This document shows positions 9,700 through 18,642 of a stretch of 64,000 nt of DNA, piece after piece. A program made the position numbers and the translations under genes. Position 1 is the stretch's first letter. Every line of letters begins with the position of its first letter. The notes below the pieces were generated by a model that was not told where the DNA came from, made no database searches, and saw only the letters and a list, made by a program, of their open reading frames with translations. Source of the DNA: Mycobacterium paragordonae (GTDB taxonomy: Bacteria; Actinomycetota; Actinomycetes; Mycobacteriales; Mycobacteriaceae); the NCBI RefSeq assembly GCF_003614435.1, contig NZ_CP025546.1:6324001-6388000 (forward strand), in the 5' to 3' direction.

Positions 9700-10419
9700 A
9701 TGAACCTACAAAGGTGGCTGGATCGGATCGTTGCCGATCATCGGCCGTCCTGCGCGACGTTGCGCTACGACTTGGAGAGGGTGATCCCGAAGGTCGCCGC
9801 GATGTACAAGCCGTGGTTCGAGGATCCGCGGGATGTCCACGGGTTGGCGTTCTGCGCGAACGTGCGATTGTTGGTGTTGCGGGAGCGCGAGTTGCGCGGC
9901 CCGATGCCGGGCGACACGCTGCTGAGCTCGTGCGGCAGTGGGCTCTCGGTTCAGCTGTCCGATTCACGCGGGATGGATTTCCGGCTGCGGCGCTGGCCGT
10001 CGCGGGTGCTGCACGGCGAGCGGGTCCGCATGGTCATCACCCCCGGCGGCGGTCAGCATCCCATGGCGGCGACGGCGGCGGCTCCTGGGGAGCAGATGAC
10101 CCTCGACGAGGGTGCGCAGACGCGGTTGTTCCCGGCGCCGACATCCACCCCGATGGGCAAGCCGGACATCGCCGCGTTGTGGTGGCCGACCAAGGACGGG
10201 TATGGCCTGGCAGAAGCGGAGTTGGCGGCGGTGATCGATATCGACAACGCTTCTCGGGTACAGATTTTGGCGTCCACACCGTTGCCACCGGTCACCGAGT
10301 CGCCGCTATTGTTGGGCCCACCCCCGGCTCCGATCGTGCCCACCGACGACTTCGGCGAATGGGCTCCACCATCGGCGGCCTCGGGTACCGACGACCCCGA
10401 CCAGCCAGAACCGGCCTAG
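9700..10419 (+). CDS. Transposon cargo protein of unknown function
   Basis: 239 residues from ATG 9700 (MNLQRWLDRIVADHRPS). The frame is also open to 9652, but the ATG fits the conserved-looking N-terminus better. No domain is recognised. The N-terminal half has mixed alpha/beta character with DPRDVHGLAFCANVRLLVLRERELRG. The last 40 residues are Pro/Asp-rich and probably disordered. It sits 64 bp upstream of the ImmA/IrrE-like gene on the same strand, suggesting they are co-transcribed and functionally paired. Confidence 0.7.
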   Translation: MNLQRWLDRIVADHRPSCATLRYDLERVIPKVAAMYKPWFEDPRDVHGLAFCANVRLLVLRERELRGPMPGDTLLSSCGSGLSVQLSDSRGMDFRLRRWPSRVLHGERVRMVITPGGGQHPMAATAAAPGEQMTLDEGAQTRLFPAPTSTPMGKPDIAALWWPTKDGYGLAEAELAAVIDIDNASRVQILASTPLPPVTESPLLLGPPPAPIVPTDDFGEWAPPSAASGTDDPDQPEPA

Positions 10420-10483
10420 CGGGTCGTCGCAGTGGGGGGCGACGCACAACTTGTCGCGGGGTCGTTATTGAATCGGGGCTGCG

Positions 10484-11716
10484 ATGAACACGACCGTGGA
10501 TGTGTACGGGTTACGGGTCAACCAGGCCCGGGTGATCCGGGCGATGACCGTGACCGCAGTGATGGAATCGTTGGGCTGGAAGCATTCTCGGCTCAACCGG
10601 GTGGAACGTTCGGCGACGACCACATTGTCGGCCGAGGACTTTGAGCGCTTGGTGGCGGTGTTGAGGTTCCCGGCGAAGTTCTTCACCACGGTGCCGACCT
10701 CGCGCGTGCATCCCCGGGATCTGCTGTTCCGGGCGCCGCGGTCGATTACGGCGACCGAGCGGGAGTATCTGGCGCAGTTCGCGGCGTTGGCAGGTGAGTT
10801 CCTCGACGAGTTGCACACTCGGGTGAAGTTGCCGCCGGTGCGGGTACCGGTGCTCGACAGTGAGACACCGGTGGATCAGGCGGCTGCGGAGGTCCGCAAG
10901 GCGTGGGGGTTGGACCCGGATGCGCCGATCGGTTATCTGACGCATGAGATTGAACGCAACGGGGTGGCGATTGTGATGCGCCGGCTGTTGACGTCGTCGT
11001 CGCGGCGCATCCTCGGCGATGAGGATTCCACCGGCAAGCTCGATAAGCATCTGGGGTATTCGGTGCGGGTCGGTGAGTTCAACACCAGGCCGTTGATTGT
11101 GGTGCGGCAGTCGAGTTCGTGGGAGCGGACTCGGTGGACGCTGTCGCATGAGGTGGGGCATCTGGTGTTGCATGCCGCGGGATCGGTCAACGAGGAGCGG
11201 GAAGAGCAGGCCTCAGCGTTCGCTTCGGAGTTCTTGGCGCCGGCGGCGGTGCTGGCCGATGAGGTCTCGCGTGCACCGTCGTTGGCGGAGTTGTTGCCGG
11301 TCAAGGCCCGCTGGGGGATTTCACTGGGGGCGTTGCTCAAGCATCTGCATACCTCGAAGCTGTTGAGCGACGAGCGGTTTGAGGCATTGCGGCGCCAGCT
11401 TTACACCCGCACGAACACCGAGACCGACACCACGTGGGGCCGGGTCGAGCCGGGCTGGAAAGACCGCGAGGTGGAGCGTCCGCGGCTGCTCAGTAAGTGG
11501 TTGGAGATGGCGTTCTCGGCGACGTCGCCGGTGATGTTGGCCCCGTACGGCCTGATCTGGCCGCAGGACATGTTGGAGGACTTCGCCGTTGGTCAGCGCA
11601 CCGGGCCGCCGGCCAACACTGCGCGGGTGGTCGAGGAGCCGGCATCGGTGGTGGCGATGACCGGCACGCACTCCAATGTGGTGAGGTTTCCGGTGGGCCG
11701 GCGGCGGCGGGGCTGA
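10484..11716 (+). CDS. ImmA/IrrE-family metallopeptidase with N-terminal HTH-like region
   Basis: 410 residues from ATG 10484. Residues 1-70 (VNQARVIRAMTVTAVMESLGWKHSRLNRVER) resemble a degenerate XRE-type helix-turn-helix. Around residue 222 is LSHEVGHLVLH, the HExxH zinc site of ImmA/IrrE (COG2856) peptidases, followed by EEQASAFASEFLAP, where the third zinc ligand of the family normally lies. These proteases typically cleave a repressor or respond to stress, as ImmA does for ICEBs1. The location next to the transposase genes fits a switch controlling transposition or cargo, but that is inference. The C-terminal 100 residues are unassigned. Confidence 0.82.
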   Translation: MNTTVDVYGLRVNQARVIRAMTVTAVMESLGWKHSRLNRVERSATTTLSAEDFERLVAVLRFPAKFFTTVPTSRVHPRDLLFRAPRSITATEREYLAQFAALAGEFLDELHTRVKLPPVRVPVLDSETPVDQAAAEVRKAWGLDPDAPIGYLTHEIERNGVAIVMRRLLTSSSRRILGDEDSTGKLDKHLGYSVRVGEFNTRPLIVVRQSSSWERTRWTLSHEVGHLVLHAAGSVNEEREEQASAFASEFLAPAAVLADEVSRAPSLAELLPVKARWGISLGALLKHLHTSKLLSDERFEALRRQLYTRTNTETDTTWGRVEPGWKDREVERPRLLSKWLEMAFSATSPVMLAPYGLIWPQDMLEDFAVGQRTGPPANTARVVEEPASVVAMTGTHSNVVRFPVGRRRRG

Positions 11717-11743
11717 AGGTCTGTCTGGGTCGGGGACTGACTA

Positions 11744-12952
11744 GTGGCGCGAGTTCAGCGGGTGAGTTTCAGCGACGGCGAGCCCGACACCCACACCGTG
11801 GTCGGTGCCGACCATCTGCCGATCCCTGCGGCCGCGCAGTATCTGCGGTTCCTGCGCGATGGCGGCGGTTCGCCGAACACGGTGCGGGCGTATGCGGCGG
11901 GGATCGCCGAGTGGTTCACCGTCCTCGAGCACACCGGGCATGCCTGGGATGACTTTCCCACCAGACTGTTCGGGCAGTTCCTGCGGTATCTGCGCACCGG
12001 GGATCTGCCCGGCGCAGCCAGGATCGGACCACCGGCCCAGAAGCTGGCGGCGTCATCACTGCAGCCGCGGGCGGCGGCGGTGTTGTCGATGTATCGATAT
12101 CACGCCGACGCACACGGCGCCGATCTGCCCTACCAGCGGTTGTTCACCTCCCGCGGCTCGGCGCGGCGCTACCGCCGCTACGTGGGGTTCCTCGACGGGG
12201 TCGGACCGCAGCGTCAGGGGGATCGCCCGATCTATGGCCTGCGCAGCCCCGGCCGCAGCGCCACCCCGGTTCTCACGCCTGAGCAGGTCAACGCGATTCT
12301 GGATGGCTGCTCGGTCCAGACCGGCGACGGCGGGTGGTCGGGTGGGCCGGCCGCGGTGCGTAACCGCTTGTATTTCGCGGTGCTCGCGGAGACGGGGATG
12401 CGTCCCGGTGAGGCGTTATGTCTGCGCCATCACGACTTTCACATCGGCGCCGGCGGGACCCCGTTCCTCGATGTCGTCGACCGCCAGGACCATCCGCACG
12501 GGGTGCGGGCCAAGACCGGGACGCGGCGGCTCTATATCGGTGATGATCTGGAAGCGCTGTATTCGGAGTATGTGTGGCAGCTCGTCGCGATGGCTGCCGA
12601 CGTGACGGTCCCCGATCTGAGCACCCATTTTGTGTTCGTCAATCTTGCTCGGGGAGAGCAGTTCTCACCGATGCGGATGGAGACGATCTATGAGAAGGTC
12701 CGCGGCATCAAAGGTGCTCACCCGCAGTTGCCGCCGGAGTGGACTCCGCACTGGATGAGACACACCCACGCCACCGCCCTGTTGCTGGCCGGGGTGCCCG
12801 CGCACGTGGTGATGCGCCGCCTCGGGCACGCCGACGTCCAGACCACCCTGTCGACCTACGGGTGGGTCACCGAGGACGCCGAGATGCGCAGCCTGGCGCA
12901 CTGGCGCAACTATGTGGCCGGCTGGAAAGGGCTCACCGATGCCCAGCCGTGA
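11744..12952 (+). CDS. tnpA: Tyrosine recombinase, Tn554 TnpA-like
   Basis: 402 residues from GTG 11744. Residues 25-130 are the SAM-like core-binding domain (AAQYLRFLRDGGGSPNTVRAY). The catalytic domain shows Arg220 (ETGMRPGEAL), the HxxR pair His336/Arg339 (PHWMRHTHA), His362 (RLGHADVQTT) and the nucleophile Tyr372 (LSTYGW). It catalyses strand cleavage and exchange at transposon ends. The gene begins 27 bp after the peptidase gene and overlaps tnpB by 14 bp. The length is close to Tn554 TnpA (361). Confidence 0.92.
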   Translation: MARVQRVSFSDGEPDTHTVVGADHLPIPAAAQYLRFLRDGGGSPNTVRAYAAGIAEWFTVLEHTGHAWDDFPTRLFGQFLRYLRTGDLPGAARIGPPAQKLAASSLQPRAAAVLSMYRYHADAHGADLPYQRLFTSRGSARRYRRYVGFLDGVGPQRQGDRPIYGLRSPGRSATPVLTPEQVNAILDGCSVQTGDGGWSGGPAAVRNRLYFAVLAETGMRPGEALCLRHHDFHIGAGGTPFLDVVDRQDHPHGVRAKTGTRRLYIGDDLEALYSEYVWQLVAMAADVTVPDLSTHFVFVNLARGEQFSPMRMETIYEKVRGIKGAHPQLPPEWTPHWMRHTHATALLLAGVPAHVVMRRLGHADVQTTLSTYGWVTEDAEMRSLAHWRNYVAGWKGLTDAQP

Positions 12953-15164
12953 CGACCCCACACCTGTTGCCCGCCAATCCAGTCCGTCGTGGCAGGCGCA
13001 GTGGTCGGCCGTGCCCGAGGCCTGGCGGCGCCCGGTCTATCAGATCGACGCCGCACCCGCCGATACCGTGTTCCTGCGTAACCGGTACTACCTGCGTGAA
13101 CACCGCGGCCGCGCCGAGCACGACTTCACCCCCGCCGCGGTGCCGCCACGGTTCGCCGACGAGATCGCCTGGTGGGTGTGGTGTTGTCACCACGAAGGCC
13201 TGCGCAAGATCGAACCGTCGCTGCTGCGCTGGGCCGGCCAGGCGTTGAGCGCCGCGGCCACCGAATACCGCGGCCAACGCCGCCGCCCACCGGCCAGCAT
13301 CACCGACCTGGAGTCCGCCGCGATCGTGCGGGCGGCGATGCTGGTCTTCGAGAAACGCAACGCCCGGCTGCCCTCTGCCGGTGCCCGACGCAACATCACT
13401 CACTTGGTGGAGCATCTGCACCTGTATCTGTCGGTGCGCTGCACCGACACCGCCTGGTGGGCGCACGACATCTGGGACCTGCAGGCCGATCCCCGCATTC
13501 CGCAACGCGAACACGAGCCCCGACACGACCTGACCCTGAACCTTGCCGCGATCACCCCGGCCTGGCTGCGCGAAGGGGTCCGGTTCTGGCTACGGACCTG
13601 TCTAGACGCCGAGCTGCTGCGGTGGTCTTCAGCGGTGGAACGCTGCCGCGACACCGCGCGACACCTCGGACCGTTTCTGGCCGCCCGCGGCGCCACCGAC
13701 CCCGTACTCACCGAGGATCCCGCCCAGCTGCGGCTGATGTTCACCGAATTCACCGAATACCTCAAATCACCTGCCGCAGGGGCCAAGCCGGACAAACCCC
13801 TGTCCCAGGCCGCCATTGACGCTACCCAGTCTCAGACCCAGGTGTTCTACACGTTCATGGTCGACCACGGCCCCGAGGCGGCCGCGGCCACCGGCGAACC
13901 GCGCTGGGCGCAACTGAGTGCGGCACACACACGGTTGTGGGGCCCAGCTTTCCGCACCCGCCGCGCCCACCGGCCCCGCGAGCTGACCTGGTACTCCACC
14001 GCCGAACTGCAACGCATGCTGGCCTACCTCGACGTGCTGGCCGCCGACCGCACCGCCCTGGTCGGGCTGACCCATCCCGATGGCAGCGTCTCGCTGGTCA
14101 AAGGCCTCGGTGATCCCCAGGCCGCCCGGATCTGGCTGCTGCAGGCCCTCACCGGGCGGCGGGCCTCTGAAATCCTGATGCTCGACCACCAGCCGCTGCA
14201 ACCCATCCCGGGAACGTCGCCCGACGTCGACAACGCTGACCCTGATGCATTCGTCGCCAAGCTGCGTTACCAGCAGACCAAAGTCGACGGGGTGGAGCCG
14301 ACCATCCTGGTCGAGCAAGCGGTGGTCAACGTCATTGCCGAACAACACCGCTGGCTGAAGGCGAGGTTTCCGCACCTGACACCCAAGTACTTGTTCATCG
14401 GCACCAAAAGCAACCTCAACGGCCAGCGGCCCCGCCCATACGCCACCTATTCCCAGTCGCTGGTCAAACTCGACGACCTGCACGGCCTGACCGATGCGGC
14501 GGGAAATCCGTTACGGTTCAGTCAAACCCACCGGCTGCGCCACACCCGGGCCACCGAGCTGCTCAACGACGGGGTCCCCATCCATGTCGTGCAGCGCTAT
14601 CTGGGGCACAAGAGCCCGGAGATGACGATGCGCTATGCCGCGACCCTGTCCGCCACCGCGGAAGCAGAGTTTCTCAAGCACAAGAAGATCGGCGCCCACG
14701 GCGTCGAGATCGCGATCAGCCCCGCTGACATCCTGGATATGACTCAACTGTCGGCCCGCACCGACCGGGTGCTGCCCAACGGAGTGTGTCTCCTGCCGCC
14801 GTTGAAATCGTGCGACAGGGGGAACGCGTGTTTGAGTTGTGGGCATTTCGCAACTGATGTCACCCACCGGGCCGAGTTGGCTGATCAGCATGCCAGAACC
14901 TTGGCGCTGATCGAGCTGCGCCGTGATCAATACCGCACCCGCACCGGCCGGGAACTGACCGACGACAACGTCTGGATCGCCGCCCGGCTGCGCGAGCTAC
15001 ACTCCCTGGAAGCCATCCTGGACCGGCTGGCCGCCGAACAGTCCGACACCGCGGCCTGGATCAGCGGCGCCGGCACCCACAAGCGGCTGCCGTTGACGCC
15101 GATCGCCACCCGCGGCGCCCACGACTCGGCCCTGCACAAAGCCGACCCGCGGCAACGCCCGTGA
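12939..15164 (+). CDS. tnpB: Tyrosine recombinase, Tn554 TnpB-like
   Basis: 741 residues from ATG 12939, chosen over an ATG at 12912 because GGAAAGGG lies 8 nt upstream; it overlaps tnpA. A long N-terminal half is followed by a catalytic domain with Arg near residue 407 (LTGRRASEIL), HRLRHTR near 531-537, LGHKSPEMTM and the nucleophile Tyr near 566 (MRYAAT). After it comes a cysteine cluster (GVCLLPPLKSC, ACLSCGH), a possible zinc-binding tail as in other TnpB proteins. The size is above Tn554 TnpB (630). It acts with TnpA and TnpC in transposition. Confidence 0.92.
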   Translation: MPSRDDPTPVARQSSPSWQAQWSAVPEAWRRPVYQIDAAPADTVFLRNRYYLREHRGRAEHDFTPAAVPPRFADEIAWWVWCCHHEGLRKIEPSLLRWAGQALSAAATEYRGQRRRPPASITDLESAAIVRAAMLVFEKRNARLPSAGARRNITHLVEHLHLYLSVRCTDTAWWAHDIWDLQADPRIPQREHEPRHDLTLNLAAITPAWLREGVRFWLRTCLDAELLRWSSAVERCRDTARHLGPFLAARGATDPVLTEDPAQLRLMFTEFTEYLKSPAAGAKPDKPLSQAAIDATQSQTQVFYTFMVDHGPEAAAATGEPRWAQLSAAHTRLWGPAFRTRRAHRPRELTWYSTAELQRMLAYLDVLAADRTALVGLTHPDGSVSLVKGLGDPQAARIWLLQALTGRRASEILMLDHQPLQPIPGTSPDVDNADPDAFVAKLRYQQTKVDGVEPTILVEQAVVNVIAEQHRWLKARFPHLTPKYLFIGTKSNLNGQRPRPYATYSQSLVKLDDLHGLTDAAGNPLRFSQTHRLRHTRATELLNDGVPIHVVQRYLGHKSPEMTMRYAATLSATAEAEFLKHKKIGAHGVEIAISPADILDMTQLSARTDRVLPNGVCLLPPLKSCDRGNACLSCGHFATDVTHRAELADQHARTLALIELRRDQYRTRTGRELTDDNVWIAARLRELHSLEAILDRLAAEQSDTAAWISGAGTHKRLPLTPIATRGAHDSALHKADPRQRP

Positions 15165-15562
15165 CCGCCACACAAGCATCGCTGAACGCTCTGGCCGCCC
15201 ACACCCAGAAAAGACGGGACTCCGTCGACACCCGAGCCCGCAAAGCACTGCAAAGCCTGCGCCGCGAGAAGGCCGACATCACCATCAGCAGCGTCGCCCG
15301 CCGCGCCGGAGTGACCCGCAAAAGCATCCACAACCGTCCCGAGCTGCTGGCCCAGATCGAGGCGCACCGCACGCTGAGGGCGGTCGGCGAGGGCCCGCCG
15401 CCCGCACCGGAGCCGGGCGAGTCCAGCATCGTCGCCGCACTGCGCAACCGACTGACCGCCAAAGACACCCACATCGCGCGACTGCGCACCCAACTGCGTG
15501 AACGCGACCAGATCATCGCGGTCCTGCAAGGCGAACTGGAACGACGGGACTCGGCCACCTAA
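15161..15562 (+). CDS. tnpC: TnpC-like accessory transposition protein (DUF6262-like)
   Basis: 133 residues from GTG 15161, overlapping the tnpB stop as GTGA. It has no recombinase motif. The N-terminal part has a helix-turn-helix-like stretch (TISSVARRAGVTRKSIHNRPEL), and the C-terminus is a predicted coiled coil (LRNRLTAKDTHIARLRTQLRER). This is the usual architecture of the small third gene of Tn554-family modules, which influences orientation and efficiency. 22 bp separate it from the convergent tetR. Confidence 0.85.
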   Translation: MTATQASLNALAAHTQKRRDSVDTRARKALQSLRREKADITISSVARRAGVTRKSIHNRPELLAQIEAHRTLRAVGEGPPPAPEPGESSIVAALRNRLTAKDTHIARLRTQLRERDQIIAVLQGELERRDSAT

Positions 15563-15583
15563 GCGGGCAATTGGACGCGCCGC

Positions 15584-16174
15584 TCAGCGGTCGACTGGCC
15601 CGAAGGCGTGGCGCAGCAGCAGTCCGGTGCCCCGGTCGATGCGCTCACGTGCTTGGCCGGCCGAGAGCCGGTGGCCACTGAACGCGGTGAGGTTGGCCAG
15701 CCACACATCGGTGATCAGTCCGGCGAGGTCGTGGTGGCGCTCGGTGACGGTGTTGCCGCCCAGGGCGCGGGCGAAAAGCTGGTGCAGGATGTCGGCGGCT
15801 TGGGTGACGGTGGGCGCTGCGGTGGCATCAGCGACCACCAGGGCGCGGGTGGTGGCTTCGGTCAGTTTCGGGTCGAGCTGCCATTCGGCGTGCAGTCGTG
15901 AGGTCAGGGCGGCGACCCGCCGGGCAGGCGTGATGTCGTGGTGGTGCCACGCGCACTCGGCGGCCAGTCGGTCGAATTCGCGACGCAACACCGCGACCAG
16001 CAGGTGCGGTTTGGACGGGAAATACCGGTACAGCGTCCCCACACCAATGCCGGCGACATCAGCCACCGCACGCATCTGTACCGCGCTATAGCCCCCGCGG
16101 GTCGCCGCATGCAGGGTCGCATCCAGGATCGCACTCGCGTGGGGTGCGTCAGCGGCAGGCTGCGCCGCGGTCAT
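15584..16174 (-). CDS. TetR/AcrR family regulator
   Basis: 196 residues from ATG 16174 (MTAAQPAADAPHASAIL); an in-frame upstream start at 16213 is possible. The N-terminal HTH is clear: ILDATLHAATRGGYSAVQMRAVADVAGIGVGTLYRYFPSKPHLL. The C-terminal ligand domain resembles actinobacterial regulators of the KstR type in general form, but I would not assign a ligand. The gene's upstream region is cut off 125 bp away by the nested IS256 element, so its native promoter may be altered. Confidence 0.88.
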   Translation of the reverse strand: MTAAQPAADAPHASAILDATLHAATRGGYSAVQMRAVADVAGIGVGTLYRYFPSKPHLLVAVLRREFDRLAAECAWHHHDITPARRVAALTSRLHAEWQLDPKLTEATTRALVVADATAAPTVTQAADILHQLFARALGGNTVTERHHDLAGLITDVWLANLTAFSGHRLSAGQARERIDRGTGLLLRHAFGPVDR

Positions 16175-16298
16175 GACATCTCGGCGCCGGATCCGCGAGC
16201 CCGCCCCGGGCAACCCGCTCTCGACGGTGATCGTGTTCCACCGGCCCGACAGTCACCCATACCGACCCCCCGCTACGAGCAGTATCCCTACGCTACCG

Positions 16299-16307
16299 TT
16301 CGTACCA
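16299..16307. repeat. Left target-site duplication of the IS256-family element
   Basis: TTCGTACCA directly abuts the left inverted repeat. The identical 9-mer at 17796-17804 abuts the right one. A duplication of 8-9 bp is normal for IS256-family transposition and shows the IS moved in after the surrounding DNA existed. Confidence 0.88.
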
Positions 16308-17795
16308 GGTGGCGTCCGTAATCCGGTGTAAATGGTCCTTCGGAGCTTCTGGCTTCGGTGGGTGATGTTACGCCGTTGCGCTGATGGCTTCGGTGGTGCT
16401 GCTCGCGGAGTCTGGGGCGTGCTGGGGCCGTAGTTGTCGGGGTGGGTGCAGCAGGCTGCGGCGTAGGTCTTGGAGCTGGCGTACCCCGGCCGGGGTCATG
16501 GCGAGTCCGCGCCAGCCGCGAGATGCGCGGTCCAGTACGGCCCAGGCGATGCTGACACAGCTGGTTTCGCCGGGGAAGCGACCGATAACCTTTGTGCGGC
16601 GGCGGGTTTCACCGAAGGTGCGTTCGATGAAGTTCGAATGCCGAATACGGTGCTGATGTTCGGGCGGGAACCGCAGGTAAGCGGTCAGGCCCGCGCGGTC
16701 GGTGAGCAGGATCTTCATCGCCGCGGGGTAGGTGGGTGCGTAGCGGGCCGCGAACACGTCCAGTCGGGCGTCGATGAGTTCGACGAGGTTGGGGCCGGCC
16801 TCGGTGGTGGCCTCGGCGGTGTCGAAGCAGGCCCAGTAGCCGTCGCGGATCTCGGCCTGCATCCCGGCGGGAATCTTGGCCAGCACGTTGCGGACTCGGT
16901 GAATCAGGCAGCGTTGACGCAGCGCGGTCGGGAAGATCTGCTCGATCGCCGCGATCAGGCCGGCCGCGCCGTCGGAGACGACCAGCAGCGGACACCCCAG
17001 CCCCCGCTCGGTGAGATCGGTCAGGAAACCCGCCCAGGCGTCGGTGGACTCCGCCACTCCGGGGGCCAGGCCCACGAAGATGGGCTTGCCGGCGGTGGTG
17101 ATGCCCCACGCGGCCAGGATCGGCTCGGCTGGTGAGCCGGGATGCATCCGGAAGAAGGAGGCATCCAGGAACAGGTAATCGAGCACCACATCGCCGAGCG
17201 GGCGCCGCGCCCAGGTGTCGTACTCGGTCTTGATGGCTTGACATATCTGGGAGACAGTCGATTTCGAGATCGCGGCCTGATCACCCAGCGCATCGGCGAG
17301 GGTGGCTTCGACATCGCGCACCGACAGCCCGCGCACGAACGAAGCGATCACCAGCGATTCCAGCGCGTTGGTCTTGGTGACGTGCTTGCCGAACAGCCGT
17401 GAGGCGAACGCGGCGGTCGTGCCGCGCAGCTTGGGCCGCTCCAGGGTGATCGGACCGGCAGTGGTCTTGACCGTCGCAGCCCGATAACCGTTACGCGCAC
17501 CGGGCTGCGCGTCTGCTGCGGTGGCGCTGCGTTGGTAGCGCTCACGGCCCAAGAACTCGGTAATCTCGGCCTCCAACGCGGCCTGCATCAGCAACTGCGC
17601 ACCCAGCCGTGCCACCTCCTCCAGGATCTCGGGCAACTCACGATCCGAGGCGAACAACTCGTCGATCTTGGCGCGAACACGATCGGTCGGCGATACTCGT
17701 GCAGGCACGGGCGTAGGTCCTTTCCTTCGATGACTTGGCGGTCTCGAAGCAGAACCTACGCCCGGCCCCTTTTACACCGGCTTTAGGACGCGACC
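16308..17795 (-). mobile_element. IS256-family insertion sequence nested in the transposon
   Basis: 1488 bp with imperfect inverted ends: GGTGGCGTCCGTAATCCGG on the left and, read inward from the right, GGTCGCGTCCTAAAGCCGG. The match continues as TGTAAAnGG. It is flanked by a perfect 9-bp duplication and encodes one transposase. It lies between two tetR genes. Without it the target reads ACCGTT-N8-AACGGT, an inverted repeat that could have been an operator. Confidence 0.9.
16368..17708 (-). CDS. IS256-family (mutator-type) transposase
   Basis: 446 residues from ATG 17708. Landmarks of the Transposase_mut family: VSQICQAIKTEYDTW, the first Asp in YLFLDASFF, the second in VVSDGAAGLIAAIEQ, the CLIHRVRNVLAK motif, and the final Glu in HSNFIERTFGETRRRTKVIG. 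It has the full family length without frameshift, so it is probably active. Within the IS the ends lie 60 bp beyond the stop and 87 bp before the start. Confidence 0.95.
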   Translation of the reverse strand: MPARVSPTDRVRAKIDELFASDRELPEILEEVARLGAQLLMQAALEAEITEFLGRERYQRSATAADAQPGARNGYRAATVKTTAGPITLERPKLRGTTAAFASRLFGKHVTKTNALESLVIASFVRGLSVRDVEATLADALGDQAAISKSTVSQICQAIKTEYDTWARRPLGDVVLDYLFLDASFFRMHPGSPAEPILAAWGITTAGKPIFVGLAPGVAESTDAWAGFLTDLTERGLGCPLLVVSDGAAGLIAAIEQIFPTALRQRCLIHRVRNVLAKIPAGMQAEIRDGYWACFDTAEATTEAGPNLVELIDARLDVFAARYAPTYPAAMKILLTDRAGLTAYLRFPPEHQHRIRHSNFIERTFGETRRRTKVIGRFPGETSCVSIAWAVLDRASRGWRGLAMTPAGVRQLQDLRRSLLHPPRQLRPQHAPDSASSTTEAISATA

Positions 17796-17804
17796 TTCGT
17801 ACCA
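17796..17804. repeat. Right target-site duplication of the IS256-family element
   Basis: TTCGTACCA, identical to 16299-16307, immediately after the right inverted repeat. Confidence 0.88.
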
Positions 17805-17863
17805 CAACGGTGGGCGGTGCAGCGGTGAGTCCCTGGTTGCCGACGGCGTCGAACCGGCCGGCG

Positions 17864-18487
17864 TTATCGGGTGCGGGCGTGGGCGTTGAGAAAGTCGTCG
17901 ATGAGGTGTTCGCAGTCCTCGCGGTTGATGGCGCGCAGGCCGGTCAGGCGGGCGAAGGCGATCGGGCCGACGAGTTGGCACATGGCGAGGTCAACATCGA
18001 AGTCGTCGAGTTCGGCGGCGGCAGGGCTTTGCAACAGCTCGGCGAAAGGCTGCCGATAGTGGGCCACGACGCGGGCGCGCAGGGCGTAGCGGTCACGGAC
18101 CTCGTCGGGGCGCTGCGGTGTTGGCCCCAGGGCGACCCAGGCCAGCGTGGTGGCGTGCAACGGTGCCTCCTGAAACAGGACCGCTTGCCGGTTCAGCAGC
18201 TCGATGAGCTGTTCGCGCAGCGGGCCTTGCGCCGGCGGCGGGCTGACCTGGGGCAGCAGCCGCTCGAAGGTGGCGGCCAGCAGGTGGGTGGAGCTGGTGA
18301 AGTGGCGGTACAGGGTGGTCCTTGCCACCTTGGAGGCCTTGGTCACTGCCTCGATGGTGACAGCTTCGACACCGCCGGCACTGAGCAGCTTGGCCGCGGC
18401 GTCGAGCAGCCGGGTCCGTGACCGCGCCAGGCGTGGATCCACCTCGTCGTCGTCATCGACCACGCGTTCCTCTGCACCCGACTCCAC
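17864..18487 (-). CDS. TetR/AcrR family regulator, likely controller of the mmpL cassette
   Basis: 207 residues. The acidic N-terminus (VVDDDDEVDPR) is followed by a TetR HTH: RTRLLDAAAKLLSAGGVEAVTIEAVTKASKVARTTLYRHFTSSTHLL. The C-terminal effector domain is unassigned. The gene is divergent from the small gene at 18643. The intervening 155 bp carry two copies of a GATAC-N4-AGT motif that recurs in front of mmpL, so this protein is the best candidate for the repressor that binds them (inference). Confidence 0.88.
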   Translation of the reverse strand: MESGAEERVVDDDDEVDPRLARSRTRLLDAAAKLLSAGGVEAVTIEAVTKASKVARTTLYRHFTSSTHLLAATFERLLPQVSPPPAQGPLREQLIELLNRQAVLFQEAPLHATTLAWVALGPTPQRPDEVRDRYALRARVVAHYRQPFAELLQSPAAAELDDFDVDLAMCQLVGPIAFARLTGLRAINREDCEHLIDDFLNAHARTR

Positions 18488-18569
18488 CTGTTCACCGTAA
18501 TCCTCACCGCTGGGCGTTGACGCCGATACCGCGGACCCGCACCGCTACGGGACTGGCGCTCTCCGAAAC

Positions 18570-18604
18570 GATACTGTTAGTATCGGAGAGATACCATTAG
18601 TACT
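18570..18604. promoter_or_regulatory. Paired operator motif between tetR and the divergent gene
   Basis: GATACTGTTAGTATC at 18570-18584 is the core of a perfect CGATACT-N3-AGTATCG palindrome. GATACCATTAGTACT at 18590-18604 follows exactly 20 bp further on. The same pair with 20-bp spacing occurs at 19053-19087. Two operators on the same face of the helix fit binding by a TetR-type dimer and autoregulation. Confidence 0.7.
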
Positions 18605-18642
18605 GGCATCGCCGCGCAGGCCAACACCGAGGGGGTAAGGCC

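Noticed and set aside
11744..15562. Recombinase-in-trio (RIT) element
   Set aside because: The third gene lacks the Arg-His-Arg-Tyr set and is a small coiled-coil protein, which fits Tn554 tnpC.
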